Shown piece by piece: positions 45,820 through 52,651 of a DNA stretch of 52,651 bases. The stretch is from DATJPY01 sp035506135 (GTDB taxonomy: Bacteria; Myxococcota_A; UBA9160; PR03). The notes below the pieces were generated by a model. The model was not told the origin of the DNA, did no database searches, and saw only the letters and a program-made list of their open reading frames with translations. A program made the translations under genes and the position numbers. Within the stretch, counting starts at the first letter, position 1. The number at the start of each line of letters is the position of its first letter. Location: the NCBI GenBank assembly GCA_035506135.1, contig DATJPY010000005.1, forward strand, positions 1-52,651, read 5' to 3'.

Positions 45820-46605
45820 TCAGTCCAGGCAGCTCGGCGCGGAAGCATCGAGGCAGCGGGCGAACTGGATGCTCACGCGGTAGCGCGCGATCGACGCCAG
45901 CGGTTGCCCGGCCGGAACGCCGGTGCACGACGGGTCGGTGTCGGACGGGACGCAGGACTGGTTGGTCTCGAGCTCCTGCGGCTTCGGCGTGCCCTCGGGC
46001 GTGGCCGATCCCGCCGTGTTGGGCGTCGCGACCAGTCCCTCGAGCATCACGGGCATCACGCCGGTGCTCGGGATGCCGAGCCGCGCGCGGCCGATCTTGA
46101 GGATCTCCTGGCGGAGCGATGCCAGCGACCCCTCCATCAGTGCACCTCCGGCGAAGTCGAACTTGTAGATGTCCCGCTCGGTGGGGACGTTGAACCACTC
46201 GCCGACCGCAGATTGCGGGTTGAACGCGTCGGCGATCGCGTACGAGTCCTCGCCGATCTTGAACTCGAGCATCGCGAACGCGCGCACGTCCCCGAAGTCC
46301 GTCGCTGCCGGGGTCCGGTCGTCGGCGACGATCGTCAGCAGGGCGCGGATCTCGGCGTTGGGAATGAAGTCGGCCACGCAGAGAGGTGTCGGGTTGGCGG
46401 CCGGGCAGCTGGTCGCCGGCGTGAAGTCGCCGCTCTGCGGATCGATCGGGCATTGCGTCGCGGTGGCATTGGCGCAGACGTAGCGAAGCGAGCTCCGCTG
46501 GACCTCGCCGGCGGTGTTGCTTCCCGGGAAGCCGGCGCGGACCGGTGTCGCAGCCGCGAGGAGCGCGAGACCTCCGAGCACTGCGACAAGTCTCCGATTC
46601 GACAT
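45820..46605 (-). CDS. Secreted Cys-rich protein of unknown function
   Basis: A 261-residue protein with a Sec signal (MSNRRLVAVLGGLALLAAAT, cleaved near VRA-GF). The mature part has eight Cys (YVCANA, TQCPID, TSCPA, LCVAD, SCVPS, SCTG, RCLDA, SCLD), consistent with four disulphides in the periplasm or outside. A segment GEWFNVPTERDIYKFDFAGG is the most structured-looking. No family is recognised. ATG 46605 has AGGAGA 8 bases upstream and is 2 bases after the Lnt homologue, making it the last gene of a four-gene operon. Confidence 0.65.
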   Translation of the reverse strand: MSNRRLVAVLGGLALLAAATPVRAGFPGSNTAGEVQRSSLRYVCANATATQCPIDPQSGDFTPATSCPAANPTPLCVADFIPNAEIRALLTIVADDRTPAATDFGDVRAFAMLEFKIGEDSYAIADAFNPQSAVGEWFNVPTERDIYKFDFAGGALMEGSLASLRQEILKIGRARLGIPSTGVMPVMLEGLVATPNTAGSATPEGTPKPQELETNQSCVPSDTDPSCTGVPAGQPLASIARYRVSIQFARCLDASAPSCLD

Positions 46606-46607
46606 GG

Positions 46608-48146
46608 TCAGGTCTCCTGTGCTGTTCGCCGGAGGCCGGCGAGAGGGAAGGCGAGGGCAAGGGCGGCGAAGGCGCCGCCCGCGAAGGGCACGGCGTCGCC
46701 CCATCGCTGATAGGGACTCACCGCGTGCGAGGCGCGCACGTGCGCCAGCAGCACGTCGGAGGCGCCGGGCGGCAGGGCGGCCACGACGCGCCCGTGCGGA
46801 TCGATGGCGGCGGAGCGGCCGCCGGTGGCGGCGCGCACGACGAAGCGGCGGCTCTCGATGGCGCGGAGCTGCGCGAGCTCGAGCTGCTGCTGCACGGCGC
46901 CCGGCGAGCCGAACCACTCGTCGTAGGCCGGATTCGCGAGCAGCTCGGCACCCTGGGCGACCAGCGCGCGCGCGCGCGCCGAGACCATCATCTCGGAGCA
47001 GAGCAGGATGCCGACGCGAAGATCGCCCGCGCGGAGCGGGTAGGCGTAGCGCGGATCGCCCGGTGCGAAGGGCCGCCGCCAGGACGAGAGCCAGCGCGGC
47101 AGCGGGTTCTCCTCGGCGAAGGGCATCAGCCGCGCCTTGTCGTAGCGCCCTGCTACCTGTCCGTCGCGCACCAGGAAAACGGAGTTGAAGCGGTCGATGC
47201 GGGTCGCCCACTCCTGCTGGTCGGGCCCGCCCACGAGCCAGTCGGCGTGCGTGGCGCCGGCCGCGCCCAGCAGTCGGGAGCTCGCGGCCGAGTCGTCGCG
47301 CAGCGAGGAGCGGAGCGCGAGCTCGGGCCACACCACGAGCCGCGGATCCTGCGCGAGCGCGGGTGCCGTGAGCGCGAGCCGCTGCTCGATGCTGTCGCTC
47401 GCGCGCCCACGGTCCTGGTCCTGGAGGAGAGCCGCCGAGACCTCGGGGCCCTCGGTGAAGTCCTGGCCGAGGCGCGACGCTCCGTAAAGCAGGCTCGCGC
47501 CGAGGAGCAGCGCGACACCGGCCGCGCAGCGAAGGGGTCGCCGCGGCCGGAGCGCCGGGACGAAGAGCCCGGCCGCGCACGCATTGGCGGCCGCGATCAG
47601 CATGCTGATCCCGAACGGACCCGCGAGGTCCGCGCTCTGCGCCAGCGCGCTCCATCCGATCTGCGAAGCGCCGAGCTGAACCCAGGGATTCGGCACGGGT
47701 GCGCCGGCGCGCGCGAGCTCGATGGCGCCGAAGCCGGCCGCCAGCACGGCCGGATGCGCCACACGCCGCTGCACGGCGAGCCGTACGAATCCCGCGAAGA
47801 GCGCGGTCCAGACGCCGTAGAGTGCGACTGCGAGGCCGAGCGACGCCGCCCAGGACGCCGCCGCCGCCACGCCGAAGAAGCGCGCGATCATCCCCGGCAT
47901 CCAGCCGGCGGTCGCGAACCCGAGCCCCACGCCCCAGGCGAGGCCGTAGCCGAGCGCGCCGAGCGCGCTGGCTCGCGCCGCGACGACCAGCAGCGGGACC
48001 AGCGCGATCCACGCGAGCACCGACCACGACAGCGGCGGATACGCGGCGGTATAGAGCGCCACCGAGGCCGCGACGAGCAGCACGTCGGCCGCGACGCGCC
48101 GCGACCCGGCGCTCCGCTCCGCGGGCACCCGCGAAGCCGCGCGCAT
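46608..48146 (-). CDS. lnt: Apolipoprotein N-acyltransferase (Lnt) homologue
   Basis: A 512-residue membrane protein with about six N-terminal TM helices (about 20-225) and a C-terminal nitrilase-type domain (about 235-480). The Lnt catalytic triad is complete: Glu in VWPELAL (E275), Lys in YDKARLMPF (K337) and Cys in LLCSEM (C383), plus the essential Glu in FAEENPLP. Lnt adds the third acyl chain to the N-terminal Cys of lipoproteins in the inner membrane. It starts 4 bases after a PEP-CTERM protein gene, without its own Shine-Dalgarno, so it is translated by coupling. Its place in an envelope-protein operon rather than beside ybeX/ybeY is unusual. Confidence 0.92.
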   Translation of the reverse strand: MRAASRVPAERSAGSRRVAADVLLVAASVALYTAAYPPLSWSVLAWIALVPLLVVAARASALGALGYGLAWGVGLGFATAGWMPGMIARFFGVAAAASWAASLGLAVALYGVWTALFAGFVRLAVQRRVAHPAVLAAGFGAIELARAGAPVPNPWVQLGASQIGWSALAQSADLAGPFGISMLIAAANACAAGLFVPALRPRRPLRCAAGVALLLGASLLYGASRLGQDFTEGPEVSAALLQDQDRGRASDSIEQRLALTAPALAQDPRLVVWPELALRSSLRDDSAASSRLLGAAGATHADWLVGGPDQQEWATRIDRFNSVFLVRDGQVAGRYDKARLMPFAEENPLPRWLSSWRRPFAPGDPRYAYPLRAGDLRVGILLCSEMMVSARARALVAQGAELLANPAYDEWFGSPGAVQQQLELAQLRAIESRRFVVRAATGGRSAAIDPHGRVVAALPPGASDVLLAHVRASHAVSPYQRWGDAVPFAGGAFAALALAFPLAGLRRTAQET

Positions 48147-48150
48147 CGGC

Positions 48151-48738
48151 CTAGCGCGCGCCGCGCCGCGCGCGCGACGCGATGGCGAAGCCCACGGCGA
48201 ACACCACGAAGGCCGCCGGCTCGGGAACGGCCGGCGAAATGCTCACCGTCGCACCCGTGGCGCTCGTCACCGCGAGCGCGGTCCCGAAGGCGTCGCTCAG
48301 CGTCGTGGCGCCGAAGCCGAGCGTGCCCGAGGTGACCGGGCCCGGCAGCACGTCGAAGGAGAGCGTCGCGAGCGTGAACGAGTCGGCGGACTGCAGTGCG
48401 TCGAGCGCGGCGGGAGCCAGGAGCGAGATCTCGGCGACGTCGACCAGCCCGATCCCGGTCGTGGTGCCCGCGATCGCCTCGAGCGGCACCGCACCGAGCA
48501 CCGCGCCGAAGCTCGCTCCGGTGAAGTCGAGGAAGCTCGAATCGAAGCCGATCTTGACGTCGAAGGCGCCGAGCGAGGGCGGTCCCGAGCCGCCGAGGCC
48601 CGCGACGACCAGGTCGACGCTGAAGGCTCCGCTGGCGGTGATGGTCGCGGGAACCAGCGAGAGCGAGACCGCGTGCGCGCCGACGGGGACCAGCGTCGAT
48701 CCGAGGAGCAGCAGGCAGAGCCGCACGAGAGCCTTCAT
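48151..48738 (-). CDS. Cohesin-like secreted protein with PEP-CTERM signal
   Basis: A 195-residue protein: Sec signal (1-23, ending AHA), a cohesin-like beta-sandwich (about 24-165; SLSLVPATITASGAFSVDL, LGAFDVKIGFDSSFLDFTG) and a C-terminal PEP-CTERM tripartite signal from about residue 171 (VPEPAAF, hydrophobic helix, then RARR). PEP-CTERM proteins are processed by exosortase and exported to the surface or matrix. The ATG overlaps the TGA of the dockerin-bearing protein upstream (ATGA). No exosortase gene is in the window. Fold assignment is from sequence pattern only. Confidence 0.75.
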   Translation of the reverse strand: MKALVRLCLLLLGSTLVPVGAHAVSLSLVPATITASGAFSVDLVVAGLGGSGPPSLGAFDVKIGFDSSFLDFTGASFGAVLGAVPLEAIAGTTTGIGLVDVAEISLLAPAALDALQSADSFTLATLSFDVLPGPVTSGTLGFGATTLSDAFGTALAVTSATGATVSISPAVPEPAAFVVFAVGFAIASRARRGAR

Positions 48739-49988
48739 CGGGTATCCCCCTTCGCCGCGCGCAACCGCCGGCGGCGCCAGGTGAGCAGGAGCACCGGCGC
48801 GAGCGCCTCGAGACCGACGAGGCCGCACGAGGCCGCGGGCTTCGGAGCGCAGTTCGGGCTGCCGCACTGAAGCGTGCAGGCGCGGCCGTCGAGAACCGTG
48901 ATCTGTCCGTCGCGATCCGCGTCGCGCGGATCGGTCGAGCCGCTGGCCGGCTGCCCGCGCGCCGCGAAGATCGCGTTGATGTCGGTGCTGTCGACGTAGT
49001 GATCGCCGTTCACGTCGCACACCATCGCGCCCGAGGGACCGAGCGCGACGACGAGCTGGTAGCCGAAGCTCTCGTCGTGCGAGCCGTCGAAGGTCGCATC
49101 GCCAAAGCCGCTCACGGCGAGCGTCAGCGTCGGCGAGCCGATCGGCGCCGTGAGGCTCGCCACCTCGGGGAGGAAGGTGGGTCCCGAGTCGTCGTCGTCG
49201 CGCAGCGCGGTGTCGGAGGACGAAAGCACGCGCAGCACCGGGTCGGCCAGTGCGCCGCCGTCCGCGTCGTAGAGGGCGGCGGTCAGCGTCCGGCCGGGCG
49301 GCACCGGGACGCTCCAGTAGTCGACGTCCCCGGGCGTGATGTTTCCGGTCACCACCGTGACGCCGCCGGGTGCCACGGCGTCGAAGGCGCCGCCGCCGAC
49401 CGGGAGGGCGTCCGCGGTGGCGAAGCTTCCATTGTGGTCCGGGCTCGGCTCGGTCGAGGCCGGCGGGGCCGCCGAGAGGACCAGCCGGTAGCTGAAGGTC
49501 TCGCTGTGGATGGAGCCGTCGAAGTGGACGTCGCCGAAGCCCGAGACGGCGACCTTCCACGTGCCCGCCGTCGGCACGACCAGCCGCAGCGCCGGGAGGA
49601 AGCCGGGGCCCGAGTCGTCGTCGGTCGCGACCAGCGCGCCCGTCGGGTCGAAGAGCCCGACGACCGGGTCCGCGAGCGCGCCCTCGTCGTCCGTCACGAC
49701 GGCCACCGTGAGGAGCTGCCCGGCGGCGAGGTCGAAGGCGAAGTAGTCGACGTCGCCCGGCGCGACCGAGCCCGTCACGAGAGCCCCGCTGCCCGGCGGC
49801 GGGAAGGCCGTGGTGAGGAGCGTCTGGGCGGGGACGACCGGCTGGGCCGTGGCGAGCGTGCCGTTGGGCTCGACCTCGGGCACCGCGGCGAGCGCGGGCC
49901 GGGCCGGCGCGAGCGAGAGCCCGACGGCCAGCCCGATGGCGAGAAGAATGGCGAGGAGTGCCCCCGAAGCCCGCTTCCGCTCGCGCAT
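48735..49988 (-). CDS. Secreted protein with two PPC-like domains, dockerin repeats and a Cys-containing C-terminal anchor
   Basis: A 417-residue protein. Sec signal (1-35, ALA-AV). Two bacterial pre-peptidase C-terminal (PPC)-like domains, about 37-172 and 180-316, each with PGDVDY and DDDSGP(G/T)FLP motifs. A type I dockerin-like pair at 324-375, with CDVNGDHYVDSTDINAIF and DADRDGQITVLDG as calcium-binding F-hands. A C-terminal sorting-like tail follows from 388: Cys-Gly, a hydrophobic helix (LEALAPVLLLTW) and RRRRLR. The ATG has GGAGGGG upstream. First gene of the four-gene operon; the neighbouring cohesin-like protein is its obvious candidate partner. Confidence 0.78.
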   Translation of the reverse strand: MRERKRASGALLAILLAIGLAVGLSLAPARPALAAVPEVEPNGTLATAQPVVPAQTLLTTAFPPPGSGALVTGSVAPGDVDYFAFDLAAGQLLTVAVVTDDEGALADPVVGLFDPTGALVATDDDSGPGFLPALRLVVPTAGTWKVAVSGFGDVHFDGSIHSETFSYRLVLSAAPPASTEPSPDHNGSFATADALPVGGGAFDAVAPGGVTVVTGNITPGDVDYWSVPVPPGRTLTAALYDADGGALADPVLRVLSSSDTALRDDDDSGPTFLPEVASLTAPIGSPTLTLAVSGFGDATFDGSHDESFGYQLVVALGPSGAMVCDVNGDHYVDSTDINAIFAARGQPASGSTDPRDADRDGQITVLDGRACTLQCGSPNCAPKPAASCGLVGLEALAPVLLLTWRRRRLRAAKGDTR

Positions 49989-50014
49989 CGCTGCCCCTCC
50001 GATGGAAAGCGAGC

Positions 50015-50020
50015 ATTGTA
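50015..50020 (-). promoter_or_regulatory. Putative -10 box of the envelope operon
   Basis: TACAAT on the minus strand (50020-50015) lies 26 bases before the ATG of the PPC-dockerin gene. No matching -35 box at 16-18 bases. The rest of the spacer (49989-50280) shows no gene. Confidence 0.4.
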
Positions 50021-50280
50021 GACCGAACCCGCGGGATTTTGGACAGGATTCTCACTGCTGGATCGCTTTGGTGTGTCGGCCCGCCCGCGGCCGCAACTGC
50101 CGCTGCAACCGCGGGCGCTCGGGATCGAAATGCAGGCCCCCTTCGATGCGCTAGGGTCGCCCGCTCCGCGCCGCTCGGCTCGGAGGCAGGCGCTTCAGCA
50201 CCCCCGAGCGGATGCCGAGAGCGTTGGAGGAGGCCCCGAGCAGGTTGGCGGAGGGCATCGGAAGCTCGGGGGGCCCCGGG

Positions 50281-51486
50281 ATGCGCGTCGGCCTCGTGCT
50301 CTCGGGAGGCGGCGCCCGCGGCGCCTACGAAGCGGGCGTGCTCTGCCATCTCTTCGAGGAGGTGCTGCCGAAGCTGCCGCCCGGCTTCGAGTTCGAGGTG
50401 GTGAGCGGCACCTCGGTCGGCGCCATCCACGCTGCCTACGTCGCCGCCAGTGCGCACCTCGCGCCGGCGCAGCGCGGGCGGCGACTGGCGGATACCTGGC
50501 GCGCGATGCGGGTGGGCGACGTCGTGCGCATCGGCGTCGGCGATCTGCTCGGCGTCCCGCTCCGCGCGCTCGGCGTGACGCGGCTGCACCGGCGCGGCGC
50601 GCACACCGAGCTGATCGGCGGGCTCCTCGACGTCGCTCCGCTCGAGCAGCTCGTGAACGACCGCATTCCGTGGGAGCACCTGCGCGCGAATCTCGCGCGC
50701 GGCCGCGCGCTCTGCGTCTCGTGCACGGAGGTGCGCTCGGGGCGCGACACGGTCTTCCTCGACGGCCCGCTCTCGGATCCCGCTCCCTGGTCCTACGATC
50801 CCAACGCGCGCGCCATCGTGTCCGAGATCACTCCGGCCCATGTGCGCGCCTCGGCCGCGATCCCGTTCCTGTTTCCCGCAGTGCGCATCCGCGACCGGTT
50901 CTACGTCGACGGCGGCCTTCGCATGAACACGCCGCTCTCGCCACCGCTGCGGCTCGGCTGCGACCGCGTCCTGGTGGTGGCGCTCAAGCACGTGCGGCCG
51001 CCCGACGCCGAGGAGGCCGACTTCCCCGAGCAGGTCATCACCCAGCCGGCCTTCCTGATGGGCAAGGTGCTCGACGCCCTCACTCTCGACCAGATCGAGG
51101 TGGAGCTGCACCGACTGCGCCTGGTGAACGCCATCCTCGCGCGCGGGAGCCAGGTGTTCGGCTCCGAGTTCCTCGAAAAGATCAACGTCGCAGTGAGGGC
51201 GGAGCGCGGCGTCGGCTATCGGCACGTCGAGACGGTCGTGGTCCGGCCGGGCGACGACATCGGCTGCATCGCCGCGCGCGCCTACCGCGCCCGGCGGAGC
51301 GCGAGAGATCTCGGCGTGCTCCCGACACTGCTGACGCGGCTGGCGCTGCGAGGCGTCCCCGAGCAGGAGGCCGACCTGCTCTCCTATCTGTTCTTTGACC
51401 GCAGCTTCACCGCGGAGCTGATCGCCCTCGGACGCGAGGACGCGCGGCGGAGCGAGGACGAAATCCTGAAGCTGCTCGCGCCGTGA
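50281..51486 (+). CDS. Patatin-like phospholipase
   Basis: A 401-residue patatin-fold serine hydrolase. The oxyanion motif GGGARGAYEAGVL is at about 9-21, the nucleophile in GTSVG (Ser), and the catalytic Asp in DGGLRMNTPL, completing a Ser-Asp dyad. The C-terminal 130 residues are helical and not recognised. No signal peptide, so cytoplasmic or membrane-associated, possibly degrading or remodelling phospholipids. ATG 50281 gives the usual family N-terminus (MRVGLVLSGGG); the in-frame ATG 50212 would add 23 residues. Confidence 0.9.
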   Translation: MRVGLVLSGGGARGAYEAGVLCHLFEEVLPKLPPGFEFEVVSGTSVGAIHAAYVAASAHLAPAQRGRRLADTWRAMRVGDVVRIGVGDLLGVPLRALGVTRLHRRGAHTELIGGLLDVAPLEQLVNDRIPWEHLRANLARGRALCVSCTEVRSGRDTVFLDGPLSDPAPWSYDPNARAIVSEITPAHVRASAAIPFLFPAVRIRDRFYVDGGLRMNTPLSPPLRLGCDRVLVVALKHVRPPDAEEADFPEQVITQPAFLMGKVLDALTLDQIEVELHRLRLVNAILARGSQVFGSEFLEKINVAVRAERGVGYRHVETVVVRPGDDIGCIAARAYRARRSARDLGVLPTLLTRLALRGVPEQEADLLSYLFFDRSFTAELIALGREDARRSEDEILKLLAP

Positions 51487-51515
51487 CCGTCCCTGTCACA
51501 GCGCGGTGAGAAGCT

Positions 51516-51536
51516 CCGGCCGTGCGCCGCGGCCGG
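51516..51536. terminator. Hairpin between convergent patatin and SGNH genes
   Basis: CCGGCCG and CGGCCGG form a 7-bp stem with a 7-base loop. A second weaker hairpin (CCCCC/GGGGG, 51558-51574) follows. Position between two gene ends suggests bidirectional termination, but no T-run is seen. Confidence 0.35.
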
Positions 51537-51578
51537 TGCTACCCCTGACCGGCCACACCCCCGGTTGGCGGGGGAGAG

Positions 51579-52651
51579 TCACCCCCCGGCCGGCCGCGGC
51601 GCCACCAACGCGCGCGAGAGCGCCGCATCCAGCGAATCTCCCTGCATTCGGCGCGCGCAGTCGACGCCGGCCGGAAGCGCGCCGGCGCTGCACAGATGGT
51701 CGAGGATCGCGGCCGCCGCCACGCGCTGGCCGAACGGGCTCGGGTGCAGGAAGTCGATGTGGAGATCGCGGCGCCAGCCCTGCGCGGCGATCCGATACGC
51801 CGGGAGCAGGTCGACCACGTCGAGACCCGCCTGCCGTGCGCGGTCGGCCACCAGCGTGTGGACGTCGGCGAGGGCCTCGTCCGGTCCCGTGTCGTCGAAG
51901 AGCGGGAAGATCGCGACGAGCACCCGGAGCTGATGCTCGCGGGCGAGGGCGGCGAGCTCGGCGAAGCCGGAGGCGAGTCGCTGCGCGCCCTCGGCGTCGC
52001 GGTGGAGCGCGCGGAAGTAGGCGTCGCGACCGGGACCGCCTGCCGCCGCGTACGCGGGATCGTCCGGAAGCGTCGCCACCACGGCGCGCGATGCCGCGAC
52101 ATTGGATGTGAGGAGGGTGTGCGCGAGCAGGAAGAGGCGCGAGCCCGAGAGCCAGCGCGCGAGCGCGCCCGCGCCCGGCGGCTCGCCGCGGGCGGCCGCC
52201 GCACGCATGTCGCGCAGCGCCTCCGCCTCCAGGCTGAAGGACTGCGGGTCGTTCAGCACGTAGCCATAGACCACGACGTCGGGCTCGAGCGGGATGCCGC
52301 GCAGCGCGAGGTGCCGCACGACCTGCGTCTCGTTGTAGCCGGGGACGCCGAGGTTCAGCACCTCGACGGGCGCCTCGGCGCCCGCTTGGGCGGGCGCGGG
52401 CGCGAGCTCGGCCAGGCGCCCCTCGAGCCGCTGGGGCCAGGCGAGCTCGCGCGGGCCGCCGCTTCCGTAGGTCACCGAGTCGCCGATCGCCGCGATGCGG
52501 AAGACGCCGTGGGGCTTCGGCTCGGCGAACTCGCGGTCGCGCAGCCCGGCGCTGCTGATCGAGGCCGCGCCGTCTGCGGCACCCGCGCGCAGCTCGTACT
52601 CGAGCGTGGGGTCGTCGCTCGGCGCGATCGTCTGCCGGAACACGACGTGGA
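51579..52651 (-). CDS. SGNH/GDSL-family hydrolase, 5' end outside window
   Basis: Partial gene; the reading frame stays open to the window edge and no start is required inside. The visible 356 codons contain block I GDSVTYGSG (nucleophile Ser), the YGYVLNDPQ segment (block III Asn) and block V DFLHPSPFGQ (catalytic Asp and His). The sequence before block I (DPTLEYELRAGAADG, then GLRDREFA) is typical of membrane-anchored SGNH hydrolases that act on acylated glycans, so the missing N-terminus may hold a membrane helix. Esterase or O-acetyl-transfer functions are possible. Confidence 0.85.
   Translation of the reverse strand, partial: HVVFRQTIAPSDDPTLEYELRAGAADGAASISSAGLRDREFAEPKPHGVFRIAAIGDSVTYGSGGPRELAWPQRLEGRLAELAPAPAQAGAEAPVEVLNLGVPGYNETQVVRHLALRGIPLEPDVVVYGYVLNDPQSFSLEAEALRDMRAAAARGEPPGAGALARWLSGSRLFLLAHTLLTSNVAASRAVVATLPDDPAYAAAGGPGRDAYFRALHRDAEGAQRLASGFAELAALAREHQLRVLVAIFPLFDDTGPDEALADVHTLVADRARQAGLDVVDLLPAYRIAAQGWRRDLHIDFLHPSPFGQRVAAAAILDHLCSAGALPAGVDCARRMQGDSLDAALSRALVAPRPAGG

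Noticed and set aside
45820..49988. A full cellulosome-type cluster.
   Set aside because: No glycoside hydrolase, scaffoldin with several cohesins or carbohydrate-binding module is present; only single cohesin-like and dockerin-like modules are seen.
50150..50200. GCTCGGCTCGGAGGC and nearby Ser/Arg-like coding looked like a fifth copy of the dispersed element.
   Set aside because: Only one short block is similar; the hairpin, the GATCGCCTGGAT block and the GCGCAGCGAG tail are missing.

Overview
This window is chromosomal DNA from a very GC-rich Gram-negative bacterium. Periplasmic and outer-surface features (a PEP-CTERM signal, an Lnt homologue, lipoprotein and Tat signals), a DUF4388/pseudo-receiver protein, several crotonases, and an ABC1 kinase next to a ribbon-helix-helix/zinc-ribbon protein suggest a deltaproteobacterial-type lineage such as Myxococcota or Binatota. 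That placement is inference. No rRNA, tRNA, CRISPR array, integrase or transposase was seen.

Layout. 1-5.5 kb: ilvB-ilvN (branched-chain amino acids, minus strand, ilvN cut by the window edge), a GT1-type glycosyltransferase and a DUF4388 regulator. 5.5-10 kb: uvrA divergent from a periplasmic protein-isoaspartate methyltransferase, then a crotonase. 10-17 kb: a long minus-strand run of metallo-beta-lactamase-fold hydrolase, membrane histidine kinase, rhomboid protease, cytochrome c-like protein, M20 peptidase and PilZ protein. 17-25.4 kb: a small zinc-binding protein, an ABC1 kinase, a convergent LuxR-type response regulator and lipoprotein histidine kinase, a membrane MutS relative and a secreted unknown protein. 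25.4-31.5 kb: a radical-SAM / GMC oxidoreductase / Tat-exported small-subunit cluster and a RecQ-type helicase. 31.6-37.1 kb: two crotonases, a histidine phosphatase, citrate synthase and a D-aminoacylase-type amidohydrolase. 37.2-43.4 kb: a ribbon-helix-helix/zinc-ribbon regulator coupled to a second ABC1 kinase, a DksA/TraR-type protein, a ferritin-like diiron protein, a sigma-70 factor and an aldo/keto reductase. 43.4-52.7 kb: a membrane nucleotide cyclase, a compact four-gene cell-envelope operon (PPC-dockerin protein, cohesin-like PEP-CTERM protein, Lnt homologue, secreted Cys-rich protein), a patatin-like lipase and a partial SGNH hydrolase.

The most unusual feature is a small dispersed structured DNA element, 73-94 bp per module, present four times (near 17.4, 24.9, 31.5 and 32.2 kb). 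All copies share flanking blocks and a central hairpin whose stem sequence differs in every copy yet stays perfectly paired. Two copies lie in spacers directly next to gene ends. Two lie inside protein-coding genes and are read through in the same frame, adding similar Ser/Ala/Arg-rich peptides to unrelated proteins. This resembles rickettsial palindromic elements in behaviour but has a different sequence. The cohesin/dockerin/Lnt operon and the autoregulated-looking RHH-ABC1 kinase operon are the next most interesting units.
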